A DNA stretch of 64,000 nt from Thalassospira tepidiphila MCCC 1A03514 (GCF_001662875.1 NZ_JPVZ01000002.1:310001-374000), one strand, 5' to 3'; counted from the stretch's first letter, positions 17,182 through 25,548 are shown. Notes: generated by a model not told the origin, from the letters alone. A program made the numbers and translations.

Positions 17182-18168
17182 ATGAACTACAGAAAATTTG
17201 GGAAGACGGGCCGCACGGTTTCGGAAGTCGGTTTCGGAGCATGGGCCATTGGTGGCGCCTGGGGCGATGTTTCAGAGGCTGACGCGCGCGCGGCCCTGCA
17301 TGCCGCCCTTGATAACGGCACGACTTTTATCGATACCGCCGACGTTTACGGTGATGGCCGGTCGGAAAAAATCATCGCCGATGTCATGAAAGAACGCGGT
17401 GGCGAACGTCCGTTCATCGCAACCAAGGCCGGACGTCGGCTCGATCCGCATGTGTCCGAGGGATACAACAAGCAGAACCTGACAGCCTTTGTTGAACGCA
17501 GCCTTAAGAACCTTGCGACGGATTGTCTTGATCTGGTGCAGCTTCATTGCCCGCCGACAGAGGTTTTCTATCGCCCCGATGTGTTCGAGGTGATGGAGGA
17601 GATGGTCACCGCCGGGAAAATCCGCAATTACGGTGTTTCGGTCGAGAAGGTCGAAGAAGGCCTCAAAGCCATCGAATATCCCGGTGTGGCCTCGGTTCAG
17701 ATCATTTACAACATCTTCCGCCAACGCCCGTCGGGACTTTTCTTCCGCGAGGCAAAGGCAAAAAATGTCGGGGTGATCGTCCGTGTGCCGCTGGCATCGG
17801 GCCTTTTGACCGGCAAGATGACCAAGGACACCGCCTTTGCCGCAGACGACCACCGTGCGTTTAACCGCAACGGCGAGGCGTTTGACAAAGGCGAAACATT
17901 CGCCGGTGTGCCGTTTGACGTTGCGCTTGAAGCTGTTGAGGAAATCCGCCGGCTGGTTCCCGACAATATCACCATGGCGCAGTTCGCCCTGCGCTGGATT
18001 TTGATGGAAGAAGCCGTTGGTGTTGTGATCCCGGGGGCAAAGAATGCAGCCCAGGCCGCGGCGAACGCAGCGGCAAGTGATGTGGCACCCCTGCCCTCAG
18101 AGGTGATCGGTGAGTTGCGCAACATCTATGAGCAACGCATCGCCCCGCACGTTCATCATTTGTGGTGA
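17182..18168 (+). CDS. Aldo/keto reductase
   Basis: 328-residue (beta/alpha)8 NADPH-dependent reductase. The catalytic tetrad is visible in order: Asp and Tyr in FIDTADVYGDGRSEKI, Lys in PFIATKAGRR, His in DLVQLHCPP. The C-terminal cofactor region is AVGVVIPGAKNAAQAAANAAA. It belongs to the AKR11/13-like group of bacterial reductases. The start is preceded by AGGAGCAAAG and lies 12 bases after the SDR stop. A bidirectional hairpin terminator follows the gene. Confidence 0.93.
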   Translation: MNYRKFGKTGRTVSEVGFGAWAIGGAWGDVSEADARAALHAALDNGTTFIDTADVYGDGRSEKIIADVMKERGGERPFIATKAGRRLDPHVSEGYNKQNLTAFVERSLKNLATDCLDLVQLHCPPTEVFYRPDVFEVMEEMVTAGKIRNYGVSVEKVEEGLKAIEYPGVASVQIIYNIFRQRPSGLFFREAKAKNVGVIVRVPLASGLLTGKMTKDTAFAADDHRAFNRNGEAFDKGETFAGVPFDVALEAVEEIRRLVPDNITMAQFALRWILMEEAVGVVIPGAKNAAQAAANAAASDVAPLPSEVIGELRNIYEQRIAPHVHHLW

Positions 18169-18210
18169 TCAACAAACGCATCCATCGGCCTTAAACGGCG
18201 ATGATACAGA

Positions 18211-18241
18211 AAAAGGGGCACCATACCGTTGGTGCCCCTTT
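18211..18241. terminator. Bidirectional terminator between AKR and methyltransferase genes
   Basis: Stem GGGGCACC / GGTGCCCC (18215-18222 with 18231-18238), flanked by AAAA on the left and TTT on the right, sited between two convergent genes. Confidence 0.8.
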
Positions 18242-18248
18242 GTGCGTT

Positions 18249-18848
18249 TCAGGCGGATTTGCGGACTTCGCTGAGCATTTCCGGGCGGCTTTTGCGTTCG
18301 ATCTTATAGACCGACGAGGGCGGGACATTGCGTACCGTGGTGCCGATGCGCGTTGCCTGCAAATCAAGCCGGGCCAGGATGGCGTCTGGCACCGGACAGC
18401 GCGGGCCATAGGTGAACTGGTAAAATGCGCCGTCTTCGCGCAGATATTCAAAACTGCCCGACAAGATGCCCATGATCTGGCGCGGTGACATCGACAAAAG
18501 CGGCAGGCCGCTAATCGCGCTTGCCAGTTCACCGGCGCCAAACAGGCCCTTTTTACCCAAACGGCAAGCATCCATTTGCAGGATGCGGGCCCTGGGATAG
18601 CGTTCGGAAAGCAGGCGGGAGAAATCCGGACCAGCTTCGATCAATGTCAGGTCATCTTCGCGCAAGCCGCGATCAAGAAGTGCACGGGTAAACACACCTG
18701 TCCCCGGTCCAAGTTCCAGAACCGGGGTGCTTTGGGTGTTGATTTCGGATGTGATCAGCCGCGCCAGCGCCGGGCTTGAGGGCGAAATGGCGGATATTTT
18801 TCTGGGATCGGTGACCCAGGCGCGAATGAAAGGCAAAAAGTCCGACAT
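18249..18848 (-). CDS. Class I SAM-dependent methyltransferase, PmtA-like
   Basis: 199 residues. Rossmann methyltransferase core with motif I VLELGPGTGVFTRALL and an acidic motif II LTLIEAGPDF. The N-terminus FIRAWVTDPRKISAISPSSPALARLI resembles that of bacterial phospholipid N-methyltransferases (PmtA, phosphatidylethanolamine to phosphatidylcholine) and of KsgA-like enzymes. PmtA activity is plausible because this region also encodes ornithine-lipid genes (olsBA) far downstream, but nothing adjacent supports it. Treat as PmtA-like, substrate unproven. Confidence 0.72.
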   Translation of the reverse strand: MSDFLPFIRAWVTDPRKISAISPSSPALARLITSEINTQSTPVLELGPGTGVFTRALLDRGLREDDLTLIEAGPDFSRLLSERYPRARILQMDACRLGKKGLFGAGELASAISGLPLLSMSPRQIMGILSGSFEYLREDGAFYQFTYGPRCPVPDAILARLDLQATRIGTTVRNVPPSSVYKIERKSRPEMLSEVRKSA

Positions 18849-19006
18849 CGAATGAAATGCCCCACTTGGTAAAGTGGATGGCGCATAAACTGCCTACCCT
18901 TTATGTCGCTTCGGGCGCTTATTTGTGTTCATTTTGCGAAATGCCACCCGGCAACGTGTCCATTTGTGAATGTGGGAACGTGCGAGGTGGCGTTCAACGC
19001 AATTGA

Positions 19007-19303
19007 TTACGCAGCCCGATTACGGCGCAGAACATCGATGATTTCGGCCTTGTGCGGATCGGCATGAAATGCATCGGCCATGATCATCACACCCTTGGTG
19101 CCGTCATTGGCCTCGATCATGAACAGCGTTGCCTCGTCACCCGGATCGGTGCCTTGGTCGGTGCTGTTGGAATGGACAAGGCGCAGCTCGTCCGGGGTAT
19201 AAAGCTTGCCGGTGCCGTCACTGCGTACACCGCCTTCCTCGGCCATGAAATGATGTTCAAAACCGTGTTCTTTGGCGTTTGCCTGAAGATCAGCCAAGGT
19301 CAT
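19007..19303 (-). CDS. Small hypothetical protein, tandem paralogue 1
   Basis: 98 residues with no signal or membrane segment. It shares order and key residues with the next gene: ADLQANAKEHGF...YTPDELRLV...TDPGDEATLFMIEANDGTKGVMIMADAF...KAEIIDVLRR. Database members of this small family are sometimes labelled 'phosphoribosylpyrophosphate synthetase', but it is far too short for that enzyme and lacks its motifs. That label is from memory and should not be trusted for function. Duplication and tight spacing suggest a small family with overlapping roles. Confidence 0.7.
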   Translation of the reverse strand: MTLADLQANAKEHGFEHHFMAEEGGVRSDGTGKLYTPDELRLVHSNSTDQGTDPGDEATLFMIEANDGTKGVMIMADAFHADPHKAEIIDVLRRNRAA

Positions 19304-19371
19304 TGCGGGCCTCCTCGATCAAAAATTGTCTGATAAAGGCAAAACGCAAATCCTGGCTGCTTGTTCCGAAA

Positions 19372-19665
19372 TCAGGTGTGCTTGCGGCGAAGACTGTCGA
19401 TCAGGTCGGCTTTGTTGCGGTCGGTATCAAAGCTGTTGGGCACAATCAGCATACCGCGCGTGCCATCGCTGGCCTCGATCATGTAAAGGGTGGCGTCATC
19501 GCCCGGGTCGGTTCCGGCATCGACAGAACGGGAATCGATAATGGTCAAATCATCGGCGCTGTATTTCGCCTGTTTGCCATCGCATGTGACATGGTTTTCC
19601 GATGCGCTGAAAACATGCGAAAAGCCGCGTTCACGGGCCAGATCTTGTAATTCGCTCAAGTTCAT
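19372..19665 (-). CDS. Small hypothetical protein, tandem paralogue 2
   Basis: 97 residues from the ATG at 19665 (MNLSELQ), chosen because it aligns with the start of the neighbouring paralogue; the frame is open 15 codons further. Clearly homologous to the previous gene: LSELQDLARERGF, YSADDLTII, TDPGDDATLYMIEASDGTRGMLIV, KADLIDSLRRK. The strongest shared block is TDPGD-x-ATL-x-MIEA-x-DGT. The two genes are 68 bases apart on the same strand, probably co-transcribed. Function unknown. Confidence 0.7.
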   Translation of the reverse strand: MNLSELQDLARERGFSHVFSASENHVTCDGKQAKYSADDLTIIDSRSVDAGTDPGDDATLYMIEASDGTRGMLIVPNSFDTDRNKADLIDSLRRKHT

Positions 19666-19774
19666 GATGGTCCTCCGTTCGATGGATGCAGCCGTAAGGC
19701 CAACAATCATCAGACCCTATCACGAAATGCGCCCGACGTATTTGCGTGTGCGCAATCTGGCAGAAAACAAGGCC

Positions 19775-20281
19775 CTACTGGGTACCAAGAGCCATCTTCA
19801 TGCCCTCGTGGCTGGCGACAAATCCAAGCCGTTCATAGAAGCGATGAGCATCCTTGCGGGTTTTATCCGTGGTGAATTGTATCAATGCCGCGCCAAGTGA
19901 TTTCGAAATCGAAATGGATTGGGTGATCAGTTTTTCGCCGATCTTCTGACCGCGGGCGGTACTTGCCACCCGCACCCCTTCGATCTGGGCGCGCAGTTGG
20001 CCGCGCCGCGACAATCCGGCGATCAGGGTCAGCTGCAAACAGCCGACAATATCCGTGCCCTTGATGGCCAGAAGATATTTGTTGGGCAGCGCATCGGTTG
20101 ACTGGGATGCCATGGCATCAAACGCGGCGTAATAGGCATCCGGAAGCGGATCGCCAGGTTCCTCGCGGGTTTTGCCTTTTTCATCATCGGCCAGAAGGGC
20201 AACGATGGCAGGCAAATCATCGCGGGTGGCATAACGGAATGTGATGTCATCGGATTTTGTGGTGGCGGCGGCGTTCGACAT
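19775..20281 (-). CDS. GNAT family N-acetyltransferase
   Basis: 168 residues from the ATG at 20281 (MSNAAATTKSD), preferred over the one 13 codons upstream for its compact start. GNAT features: RYATRDDLPAIVALLADD at the start, the central strand DIVGCLQLTLIAGLSRRGQLRAQIEGVRV, the acetyl-CoA loop STARGQKIGEKLI (R/Q-x-x-G-x-G/A variant) and RKDAHRFYERLGFVASHEGMKM at the end. The final part matches small-molecule GNATs. Substrate unknown. Confidence 0.88.
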   Translation of the reverse strand: MSNAAATTKSDDITFRYATRDDLPAIVALLADDEKGKTREEPGDPLPDAYYAAFDAMASQSTDALPNKYLLAIKGTDIVGCLQLTLIAGLSRRGQLRAQIEGVRVASTARGQKIGEKLITQSISISKSLGAALIQFTTDKTRKDAHRFYERLGFVASHEGMKMALGTQ

Positions 20282-20341
20282 TGCGGGATCCCTTTGCTGA
20301 TGGCGGGCCATCATGGGCAAAGCCGGGGATCAAGGCAATAT

Positions 20342-20384
20342 GGCAATGACGCCGCCTGTTTGTACAGCAGACGGCGTCATTGCC
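20342..20384. repeat. Perfect 13-bp inverted repeat
   Basis: GGCAATGACGCCG at 20342-20354 and its exact complement at 20372-20384, with a 17-base loop, between the GNAT and SDR genes. No T-run follows on either strand. It may be a terminator-like hairpin for the SDR gene or a protein-binding site. Confidence 0.5.
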
Positions 20385-20479
20385 GGTAATGCGGGGCCCA
20401 AAGCCAAAGACCGGCACGGGGATGGGGGAAATCATGCCGATATCAAACCAGGGACCCCGGCAAGCAGGGTTTGTGGAGG

Positions 20480-21223
20480 TCAGGCAAGACCGCCATTGGC
20501 ACGGATGGTCTGTCCATCGACCCAACCGGAATCCGGCCCGGCGAGGAACGACACCACACCGGCGATGTCATCAGGTTCACCAAGCCGTTCAAGCGGTGGC
20601 ATCTTTGCGAAGTTGGCAATCTGTTCGTCGGTCTTGCCGTTCAGGAACAGTTCGGTTGCCACCGGGCCCGGGGCAACGGCATTGACCGTGATCTGGCGAC
20701 CGCGCAGTTCCTTAGCGAAAACGCCTGTCATTGCCTCGACCGCGGCCTTGGTGGCGTTATAAACGGCATAACCCGGCAGCTTGAGATGCAGGGCGGTGGT
20801 CGAGAAATTGATCACCCGGCCATGGTCACGAAGGTGTTTTGCGCCTTCGCGCAGCATGTTGAAGGTGCCGCGTACATTAATGTCCATCATCGCGTCATAG
20901 GTGGCATCATCCATGTCGGCAATCGGGGTGGTCGTCATGACACCGGCGTTATTGACGATGACATCAACGCCGCCAAACTCGGCGATGGTTTTGTCAAACA
21001 GGGCCTTAACCGCATCCGGCCGGGCAATGTCCGCCTTGATCGCGATGGCGTTGTGGCCCTGGGATTTGAGCGAATTAGCCAGTTCTTCTGCCGGGCCGGC
21101 AGAGCTGGCATAGTTGATGACAACGTTAAAGCCATCCGCCGCCAGACGTTTGGCAAGCGCCACGCCAATGCCGCGCGATGCGCCGGTGATGATGGCGGTT
21201 TTGTTTTGATTGGCAGACATCAA
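20480..21223 (-). CDS. SDR family oxidoreductase
   Basis: 247 residues; the second codon is also ATG, so the start may be 3 bases later. Classical SDR: IITGASRGIGVALAKRLA, NNAGVMTTTP, INFSTTALHLKLPGYAVYNATKAAVE (active-site Ser and Tyr-x3-Lys), and AVAPGPVATELF. It resembles 3-oxoacyl-ACP-reductase-like SDRs of the 'glucose 1-dehydrogenase' group, which have no predictable substrate. Divergent from the LysR at 21347, which probably regulates it through the palindrome in the 123-base gap. Confidence 0.92.
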   Translation of the reverse strand: MMSANQNKTAIITGASRGIGVALAKRLAADGFNVVINYASSAGPAEELANSLKSQGHNAIAIKADIARPDAVKALFDKTIAEFGGVDVIVNNAGVMTTTPIADMDDATYDAMMDINVRGTFNMLREGAKHLRDHGRVINFSTTALHLKLPGYAVYNATKAAVEAMTGVFAKELRGRQITVNAVAPGPVATELFLNGKTDEQIANFAKMPPLERLGEPDDIAGVVSFLAGPDSGWVDGQTIRANGGLA

Positions 21224-21313
21224 AAGTCTCCTTGGTGATTACGGGGGCCTCAAGGGCATGGGCCCACTATGCCCAAGATGACTTTTTGGATAATTAGGTT
21301 ATATTCGACATCA

Positions 21314-21331
21314 TTATTCGAAATTGAATAA
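21314..21331. promoter_or_regulatory. Palindrome TTATTC-N6-GAATAA, candidate LysR box
   Basis: Perfect 6-bp half-sites at 21314-21319 and 21326-21331, 15 bases upstream of the LysR start and in the AT-rich gap shared with the SDR gene. A further ATTCGA copy lies at 21303-21308, 13 bases from an overlapping ATTCGA at 21316. The T-N11-A core fits LysR binding sites. Confidence 0.45.
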
Positions 21332-21346
21332 CAATCAGGATGGCGA

Positions 21347-22264
21347 ATGGACCGGTTTGAGGAAATGCGCAATTTCGTGCGCGTGGTAGAGCGCAAAAGC
21401 TTTACCAAGGCGGCGAGCGATCTTTTGATCCCGCGCGCGACCATGACCAATTCCATCCAGCGGTTGGAAGAACGGCTGGGCACCCGGTTGCTTGAACGCA
21501 CGACGCGCACCGTGAACCCGACCCGTGACGGGGATGCCTACTACCAACGCTGTGTAAGGATTCTGGCCGATCTGGAAGAAGCCGATGGCAGCTTTACCAA
21601 TGCCGATCCCAAAGGGTTGCTTAGGGTTAATCTGCAAGGCACGCTGGCCCGGACCTTTATCATCCCGGCCCTTGGCGATTTTCGGGGTCGCTATCCGGGG
21701 ATCGATCTGGTTCTGGCCGATGGTGATCGTTTTGTCGATCTGGTGCATGAGGGCTTTGATTGCGTGCTGCGCAGTGGCGATCTGGCCAGTTCATCGATGA
21801 TCGGGCGGCGCTTGGCGCTTTTGCACGAGGCCACCGTTGCCAGCCCCGATTACATTGCCCGCATTGGCATGCCCGAAACCCTTGCCGACCTGAAAGGCCA
21901 GGGGCACCAGATGGTTTGTTTTTTATCCGGTGCCGATGACAAGCCGATCCCGCTTGATTTCAGGGTAGATGGCAAGCTGTGCGAGATCATGCTGCCGGCC
22001 AGTATTTCAGTGACCGGCGCGGACAGCTATGCCGCCTGTGCCGCCGCCGGATTGGGGATTGTCCAGGTGCCGCGCTATCGCGTTGCCGATGACCTTAAAT
22101 CCGGCAAACTGATTGAAATCCTGCCTGATTGCCCGCCCGATCCGATGCCGGTTTCGGTGCTGTATCCGCAAAACCGGCAGCTTTCGGCGCGTGTGCGGGT
22201 ATTTGTCGACTGGCTGACAGAATTGCTGGCCGGGCTTGATTTTGCCGGGTCAGGCCGGGCTTGA
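21347..22264 (+). CDS. LysR family transcriptional regulator (CRG-like subgroup)
   Basis: 305 residues. HTH at about residues 1-60 (FEEMRNFVRVVERKSFTKAASDLLIPRATMTNSIQRLEERLGTRLLERTTRTV), then the effector domain with DLVLADGDRFVDLVHEGFDCVLRSGDL, characteristic of the large AaeR/DsdC-like CRG group. Divergent from the SDR gene. Its 3' end overlaps the convergent SRPBCC gene by 15 bases. Confidence 0.93.
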   Translation: MDRFEEMRNFVRVVERKSFTKAASDLLIPRATMTNSIQRLEERLGTRLLERTTRTVNPTRDGDAYYQRCVRILADLEEADGSFTNADPKGLLRVNLQGTLARTFIIPALGDFRGRYPGIDLVLADGDRFVDLVHEGFDCVLRSGDLASSSMIGRRLALLHEATVASPDYIARIGMPETLADLKGQGHQMVCFLSGADDKPIPLDFRVDGKLCEIMLPASISVTGADSYAACAAAGLGIVQVPRYRVADDLKSGKLIEILPDCPPDPMPVSVLYPQNRQLSARVRVFVDWLTELLAGLDFAGSGRA

Positions 22265-22756
22265 GCGGCTTGAAAGAAGTTTGATACGGTTTCGTAATGA
22301 TACCAGATGCGCCTGCCAGTAATGGGTCATCATCGGCTTGAAGCGGTTGTCATTCAGGCCATTGCGCCCGGGATGGGCCATGGACAGCTTTTCAAGACCA
22401 AGATGTTCCAACGTGATACGGGTGTAATCGCCCTGCCCGCTAAATCGGATATCGACCAATGTCGCCGGTTCCTTGGGATCGGCCATCGGCCAGTTCCACT
22501 CAAAACTCAGGTGCTTGGCGGGCTCCCATTTGGTGACCTTACCGGCACGGACGATGAAATCCGGGCGGCGTTTGTCGACTTCCTGCAAATAGCGCACGCA
22601 ATTTTCCGTCCCAAATTCCATGATGCCCGGACGATTGCCAAGCAGGCGGTTGCGCGGCCCCTGTTTCCACCAGTGATCAATGTCGCCTGTGAACTGGTCA
22701 AAGGCGGTGGCGGCGTTACAGTCAACGCGAAGCGCAACAAAGGTTTTGGCTGACAT
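22250..22756 (-). CDS. SRPBCC (AHSA1/START-like) domain protein
   Basis: 168 residues with the SRPBCC hydrophobic-pocket fold in the AHSA1-like form: VALRVDCNAATAFDQFTGDIDHWWKQG at the start, GKVTKWEPAKHLSFEWNWP in the middle, and VDIRFSGQGDYTRITLEHLGLEKL before the C-terminal helix. Such proteins bind small hydrophobic ligands or act as polyketide-type cyclases; no ligand can be named. Its 3' end overlaps the LysR gene. Confidence 0.85.
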   Translation of the reverse strand: MSAKTFVALRVDCNAATAFDQFTGDIDHWWKQGPRNRLLGNRPGIMEFGTENCVRYLQEVDKRRPDFIVRAGKVTKWEPAKHLSFEWNWPMADPKEPATLVDIRFSGQGDYTRITLEHLGLEKLSMAHPGRNGLNDNRFKPMMTHYWQAHLVSLRNRIKLLSSRSSPA

Positions 22757-22834
22757 CGAAGATCCCGTTTAACAGCAATGACGCCGATCTGGTGTGCGGC
22801 TGTTCCTGTTTTGCAGAAAGCCCGTGGGCGGACA

Positions 22835-22877
22835 AGCAAAACCCGATCCGGCAGGCATAATGCGCCGGATCGGGTTT
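22835..22877 (-). terminator. Hairpin terminator of the hydroxyacid dehydrogenase gene
   Basis: Perfect 14-bp inverted repeat (22839-22852 with 22864-22877, 11-base loop). On the minus strand the last stem arm runs into TTTTGCTT. Located 30 bases past the dehydrogenase stop. Confidence 0.7.
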
Positions 22878-22906
22878 GAAGGGTGTGTGGTTTGACGTGT
22901 AGCGAC

Positions 22907-23854
22907 TTAGTAGCCGACCTCGCGATTGACCAGACCGCGCGGGGTTTCGCCGCGGGCCAGACGATCAAGGTTTTCGGCAATCTGATCGACCGATTCTTCA
23001 AACCGGGTGGCCGCCGCAATATGCGGGGTGATGCGGATTTTCCCGTGATCCCAGAACGGATGGCTTTCGGGCAGTGGCTCGGTCGCGGCAACATCCAAAA
23101 ACGCGCCGCGCAGATGGCCGGTATCAATCGCGCGTAGCAAGTCGGCCTCGTTGATCATGGCCCCACGGGCGGCATTAATGATCGCAGCGCCCTTGGGCAG
23201 GAAGGAAAGCGTGCTGCTGTTAAGCACGTTTTCGGTTTCGGACGTGCGCGGTAGAAGGCAGATCAGGATATCGGACTGACCGAGGAATTCTGCCAGCGTT
23301 TCCTTACCGGCATAGGTTGAAATGCCTTCAATCGCCTTCATCGAGCGGCTCCAGCCCGAAACGGTAAAGCCAAGGTTGGAAAGCGACGAGGCAACGGCCG
23401 AGCCCAGCGCGCCAAGCCCCATGACACCGACCCGGCATTGCGAAATGCGTGCGACGTCATGCTGGGTCCAGTCGGCCTTGGCCTGCTGAGCGCTATAGAC
23501 ATCAAAGTCGCGCATGAAATGCAGCGCGGCATAAAGGTGATATTGCACCATCTGATCGGCCATCCCGGCATCTTCCAGACGAATGACCGGCAGTTCCTTG
23601 GGCAGGCTGGGGGATGAAACAACGTGATCGACCCCGGCACCGAGCGAAAAGATGGCCTTGAGCTTCGGCAGCGTCTTGATCAGGCCCTGTGGCTGTTTCC
23701 AGAACAGGGCATAGTCAATCGTTTCAGGGTCGTAATCGTCTTCCTCGGTCACGATATTGGCGTCCGGCAGGCGGTCAACCATCACGCTTTTCCACTTTTG
23801 ATCGTCGCCGGCAGCGGAAATCAGAATATTGAGCGGGGCGTTGGTGGTTGCCAT
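22907..23854 (-). CDS. D-2-hydroxyacid dehydrogenase, glyoxylate/hydroxypyruvate reductase A-like
   Basis: 315 residues from the ATG at 23854 (MATTNAPLNIL); an upstream in-frame ATG adds 20 unlikely residues. NAD(P)-dependent dehydrogenase fold: GVMGLGALGSAVASSLSNLGF is the dinucleotide loop, the catalytic Arg lies in NAARGAMINEADLL, and the catalytic His in ITPHIAAATRFE. The N-terminal domain includes FSLGAGVDHVV, typical of the GhrA subgroup, which reduces glyoxylate and hydroxypyruvate. Probably cytoplasmic detoxification or one-carbon metabolism. Monocistronic by its context. Confidence 0.88.
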   Translation of the reverse strand: MATTNAPLNILISAAGDDQKWKSVMVDRLPDANIVTEEDDYDPETIDYALFWKQPQGLIKTLPKLKAIFSLGAGVDHVVSSPSLPKELPVIRLEDAGMADQMVQYHLYAALHFMRDFDVYSAQQAKADWTQHDVARISQCRVGVMGLGALGSAVASSLSNLGFTVSGWSRSMKAIEGISTYAGKETLAEFLGQSDILICLLPRTSETENVLNSSTLSFLPKGAAIINAARGAMINEADLLRAIDTGHLRGAFLDVAATEPLPESHPFWDHGKIRITPHIAAATRFEESVDQIAENLDRLARGETPRGLVNREVGY

Positions 23855-23976
23855 CGGGGTCTCCTGGTCAAAACGTCGAAAGTTGGGGCGATGAAAAAGG
23901 TTTGCACATATCAAACGCGCCAGAGCGCAAAGCGTTCCGGCGCGTCAGTTGGCGCGTCAATTACAGTCTGTCACGG

Positions 23977-24001
23977 ACCGGCCTGCTTTCACAAGGCCGG
24001 G
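23977..24001 (-). terminator. Weak hairpin downstream of the VOC gene
   Basis: Stem CCGGCCT / AGGCCGG (23978-23984 with 23994-24000) 23 bases past the VOC stop on the minus strand, without a clear T-run. Confidence 0.4.
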
Positions 24002-24023
24002 TCGGCACTGGGTTTGTGCAGAC

Positions 24024-24443
24024 TTAGTGGGCAAAGATCATCGCCGGATCGCGGAAGGTCTTGAATTCAAGGCCATTTCCCGCCGGGTCTTCGACAAAGA
24101 AGGTGCCCTGTTCGCCCGGCTCACCCTTAAAGCGGATCTTGGGTTCGAGCAGGAATTTGACATTGGCCGCCTTAAGCTTGTCGGCCAGTGCGTGCCATTT
24201 TTCCCATTCCAGAACCGCCCCGAAATGCGGGATCGGCACTGCATCGCCATCGACATTCCCGGCGCCGCTGTTTTGGCCTGCTTCCGGGCGGACATGGGCA
24301 GAAAGCTGATGCCCAAAGAAATCAAAATCAATCCAGGCCTCGGTCGAGCGACCCTCATCACAACCGAGAATATCGATATAGAACGCGCGGGTGTCAGATA
24401 TCGATTTGATAGGGAAGGCCAGATGGAACGGGGGCAGCGACAT
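24024..24443 (-). CDS. VOC (glyoxalase/bleomycin-resistance fold) protein
   Basis: 139 residues containing paired beta-alpha-beta-beta-beta modules: [45 protein letters not shown] and the second [20 protein letters not shown]...[18 protein letters not shown]. Putative metal ligands are His in the first strand and Glu in GNGLEFK. Substrate unknown; relatives are often annotated as dioxygenase-like or glyoxalase. Divergent from the GcvA-like LysR, with an array of TCTAA/TTAGA half-sites in the 109-base gap. Confidence 0.85.
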   Translation of the reverse strand: MSLPPFHLAFPIKSISDTRAFYIDILGCDEGRSTEAWIDFDFFGHQLSAHVRPEAGQNSGAGNVDGDAVPIPHFGAVLEWEKWHALADKLKAANVKFLLEPKIRFKGEPGEQGTFFVEDPAGNGLEFKTFRDPAMIFAH

Positions 24444-24453
24444 GGGTGTCTCC

Positions 24454-24490
24454 TAGATAATCTAATGCTGTATTGTTAGAGACAGTCTAA
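24454..24490. promoter_or_regulatory. Array of TCTAA/TTAGA half-sites, candidate LysR operator
   Basis: TAGATAATCTA (24454-24464), TCTAA (24461-24465), TTAGA (24476-24480) and TCTAA (24486-24490) form overlapping palindromes with 10- and 5-base centres in the VOC/LysR gap. Half-site clustering in a divergent regulator-target gap suggests the autoregulated LysR site. Confidence 0.45.
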
Positions 24491-24552
24491 ATCAGCATAA
24501 TACCGGGCGTAAAATCAGAAGTTCTGAATTTAGGGTCAGGAAAACTATCGAT

Positions 24553-25500
24553 ATGGCACTGCGCCCAACCACCCCGTCGCTCAATGCCCTGCGTGCTTTC
24601 GAAGCCGCCGCCCGGCTTGGCAGTTTTGCCCGTGCGGCTACGGAACTCTCCGTCACCTCGGGCGCTATCAGTCAACAGGTCGCCAATCTGGAAGCCAGCC
24701 TTGGCATGCCTTTGTTCGAGCGAAATGGCCCGAAACTGACATTGCGCGAGGCTGGCCGGGCCTATTTGCCCAGTCTGCGCCGGGCGCTGGACGAGATCGA
24801 GGCCGCCACCCTTGATCTGGTGACCCATGGCGCGGGGGAGCGGAAACTGGTCATCGGTGCGCTGCATACCCTGGCCAGCAGCTGGCTTATTCCAAGATTA
24901 AATCGATTTCAAAACGAATATCCTGATGTCCGCCCGGTGATCGAAACCCTGGCGCTTAATTTCGCCACCCCGGAACGCAGCCCGGACCTTGGCGCACGCC
25001 AGATGGATGTCGGGCTCTATTTCGGTGATGGTCGCTGGCCCGGGATGATATGCGACAAGCTTTTTGATGAAATTCAAGTGGTTGTCGGCAAACCCGGATA
25101 TGTTGCCTCAGGTGATGTGATGGGCGAAAACCACCCTGTTGCCCCAGCAGAACTGATCGGACGCTATCCGCGACTGGTCCACACCACCCGGCCCAAGGCA
25201 TGGCATGACTGGGCGCAGGCCAACGGGATTGCCATCACCGGTGCGCCCGGACCGGCGTTCGAGCACTTCTTCATGCTGATCGAAGCCGCCAAAGTCGGCA
25301 TGGGAATCGCCCTGTTACCAAGGGTTTTGATCGAAGGACCTCTGGCTGAGGGCCGTCTTGAAATCGTCAGTGATGCGTGGCTGAAATCCAGCGGTGCATA
25401 CTATCTGATTACGCCGGAAAGCCGTCAGGAGGTGCCGGAAGTGCGCGCCTTTCGCGACTGGGTACTCGGTTTGGCAAGTGAATCCAGTTTGTCAGAATAA
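24553..25500 (+). CDS. LysR family transcriptional regulator (GcvA-like)
   Basis: 315 residues. The N-terminal HTH is GcvA-type: PTTPSLNALRAFEAAARLGSFARAATELSVTSGAISQQVANLEASLGMPLFER. The effector-binding domain follows, with SSWLIPRLNRFQNEYPDVRP. GcvA-like LysRs often control nearby small enzymes. Divergent from the VOC gene, and convergent with the HNH/DUF6314 chimera 48 bases downstream. Confidence 0.93.
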   Translation: MALRPTTPSLNALRAFEAAARLGSFARAATELSVTSGAISQQVANLEASLGMPLFERNGPKLTLREAGRAYLPSLRRALDEIEAATLDLVTHGAGERKLVIGALHTLASSWLIPRLNRFQNEYPDVRPVIETLALNFATPERSPDLGARQMDVGLYFGDGRWPGMICDKLFDEIQVVVGKPGYVASGDVMGENHPVAPAELIGRYPRLVHTTRPKAWHDWAQANGIAITGAPGPAFEHFFMLIEAAKVGMGIALLPRVLIEGPLAEGRLEIVSDAWLKSSGAYYLITPESRQEVPEVRAFRDWVLGLASESSLSE

Positions 25501-25548
25501 AGCGGCAAGTATTTGAAATTATGGACGGGTGTCTCGTCTCTGGGGATG

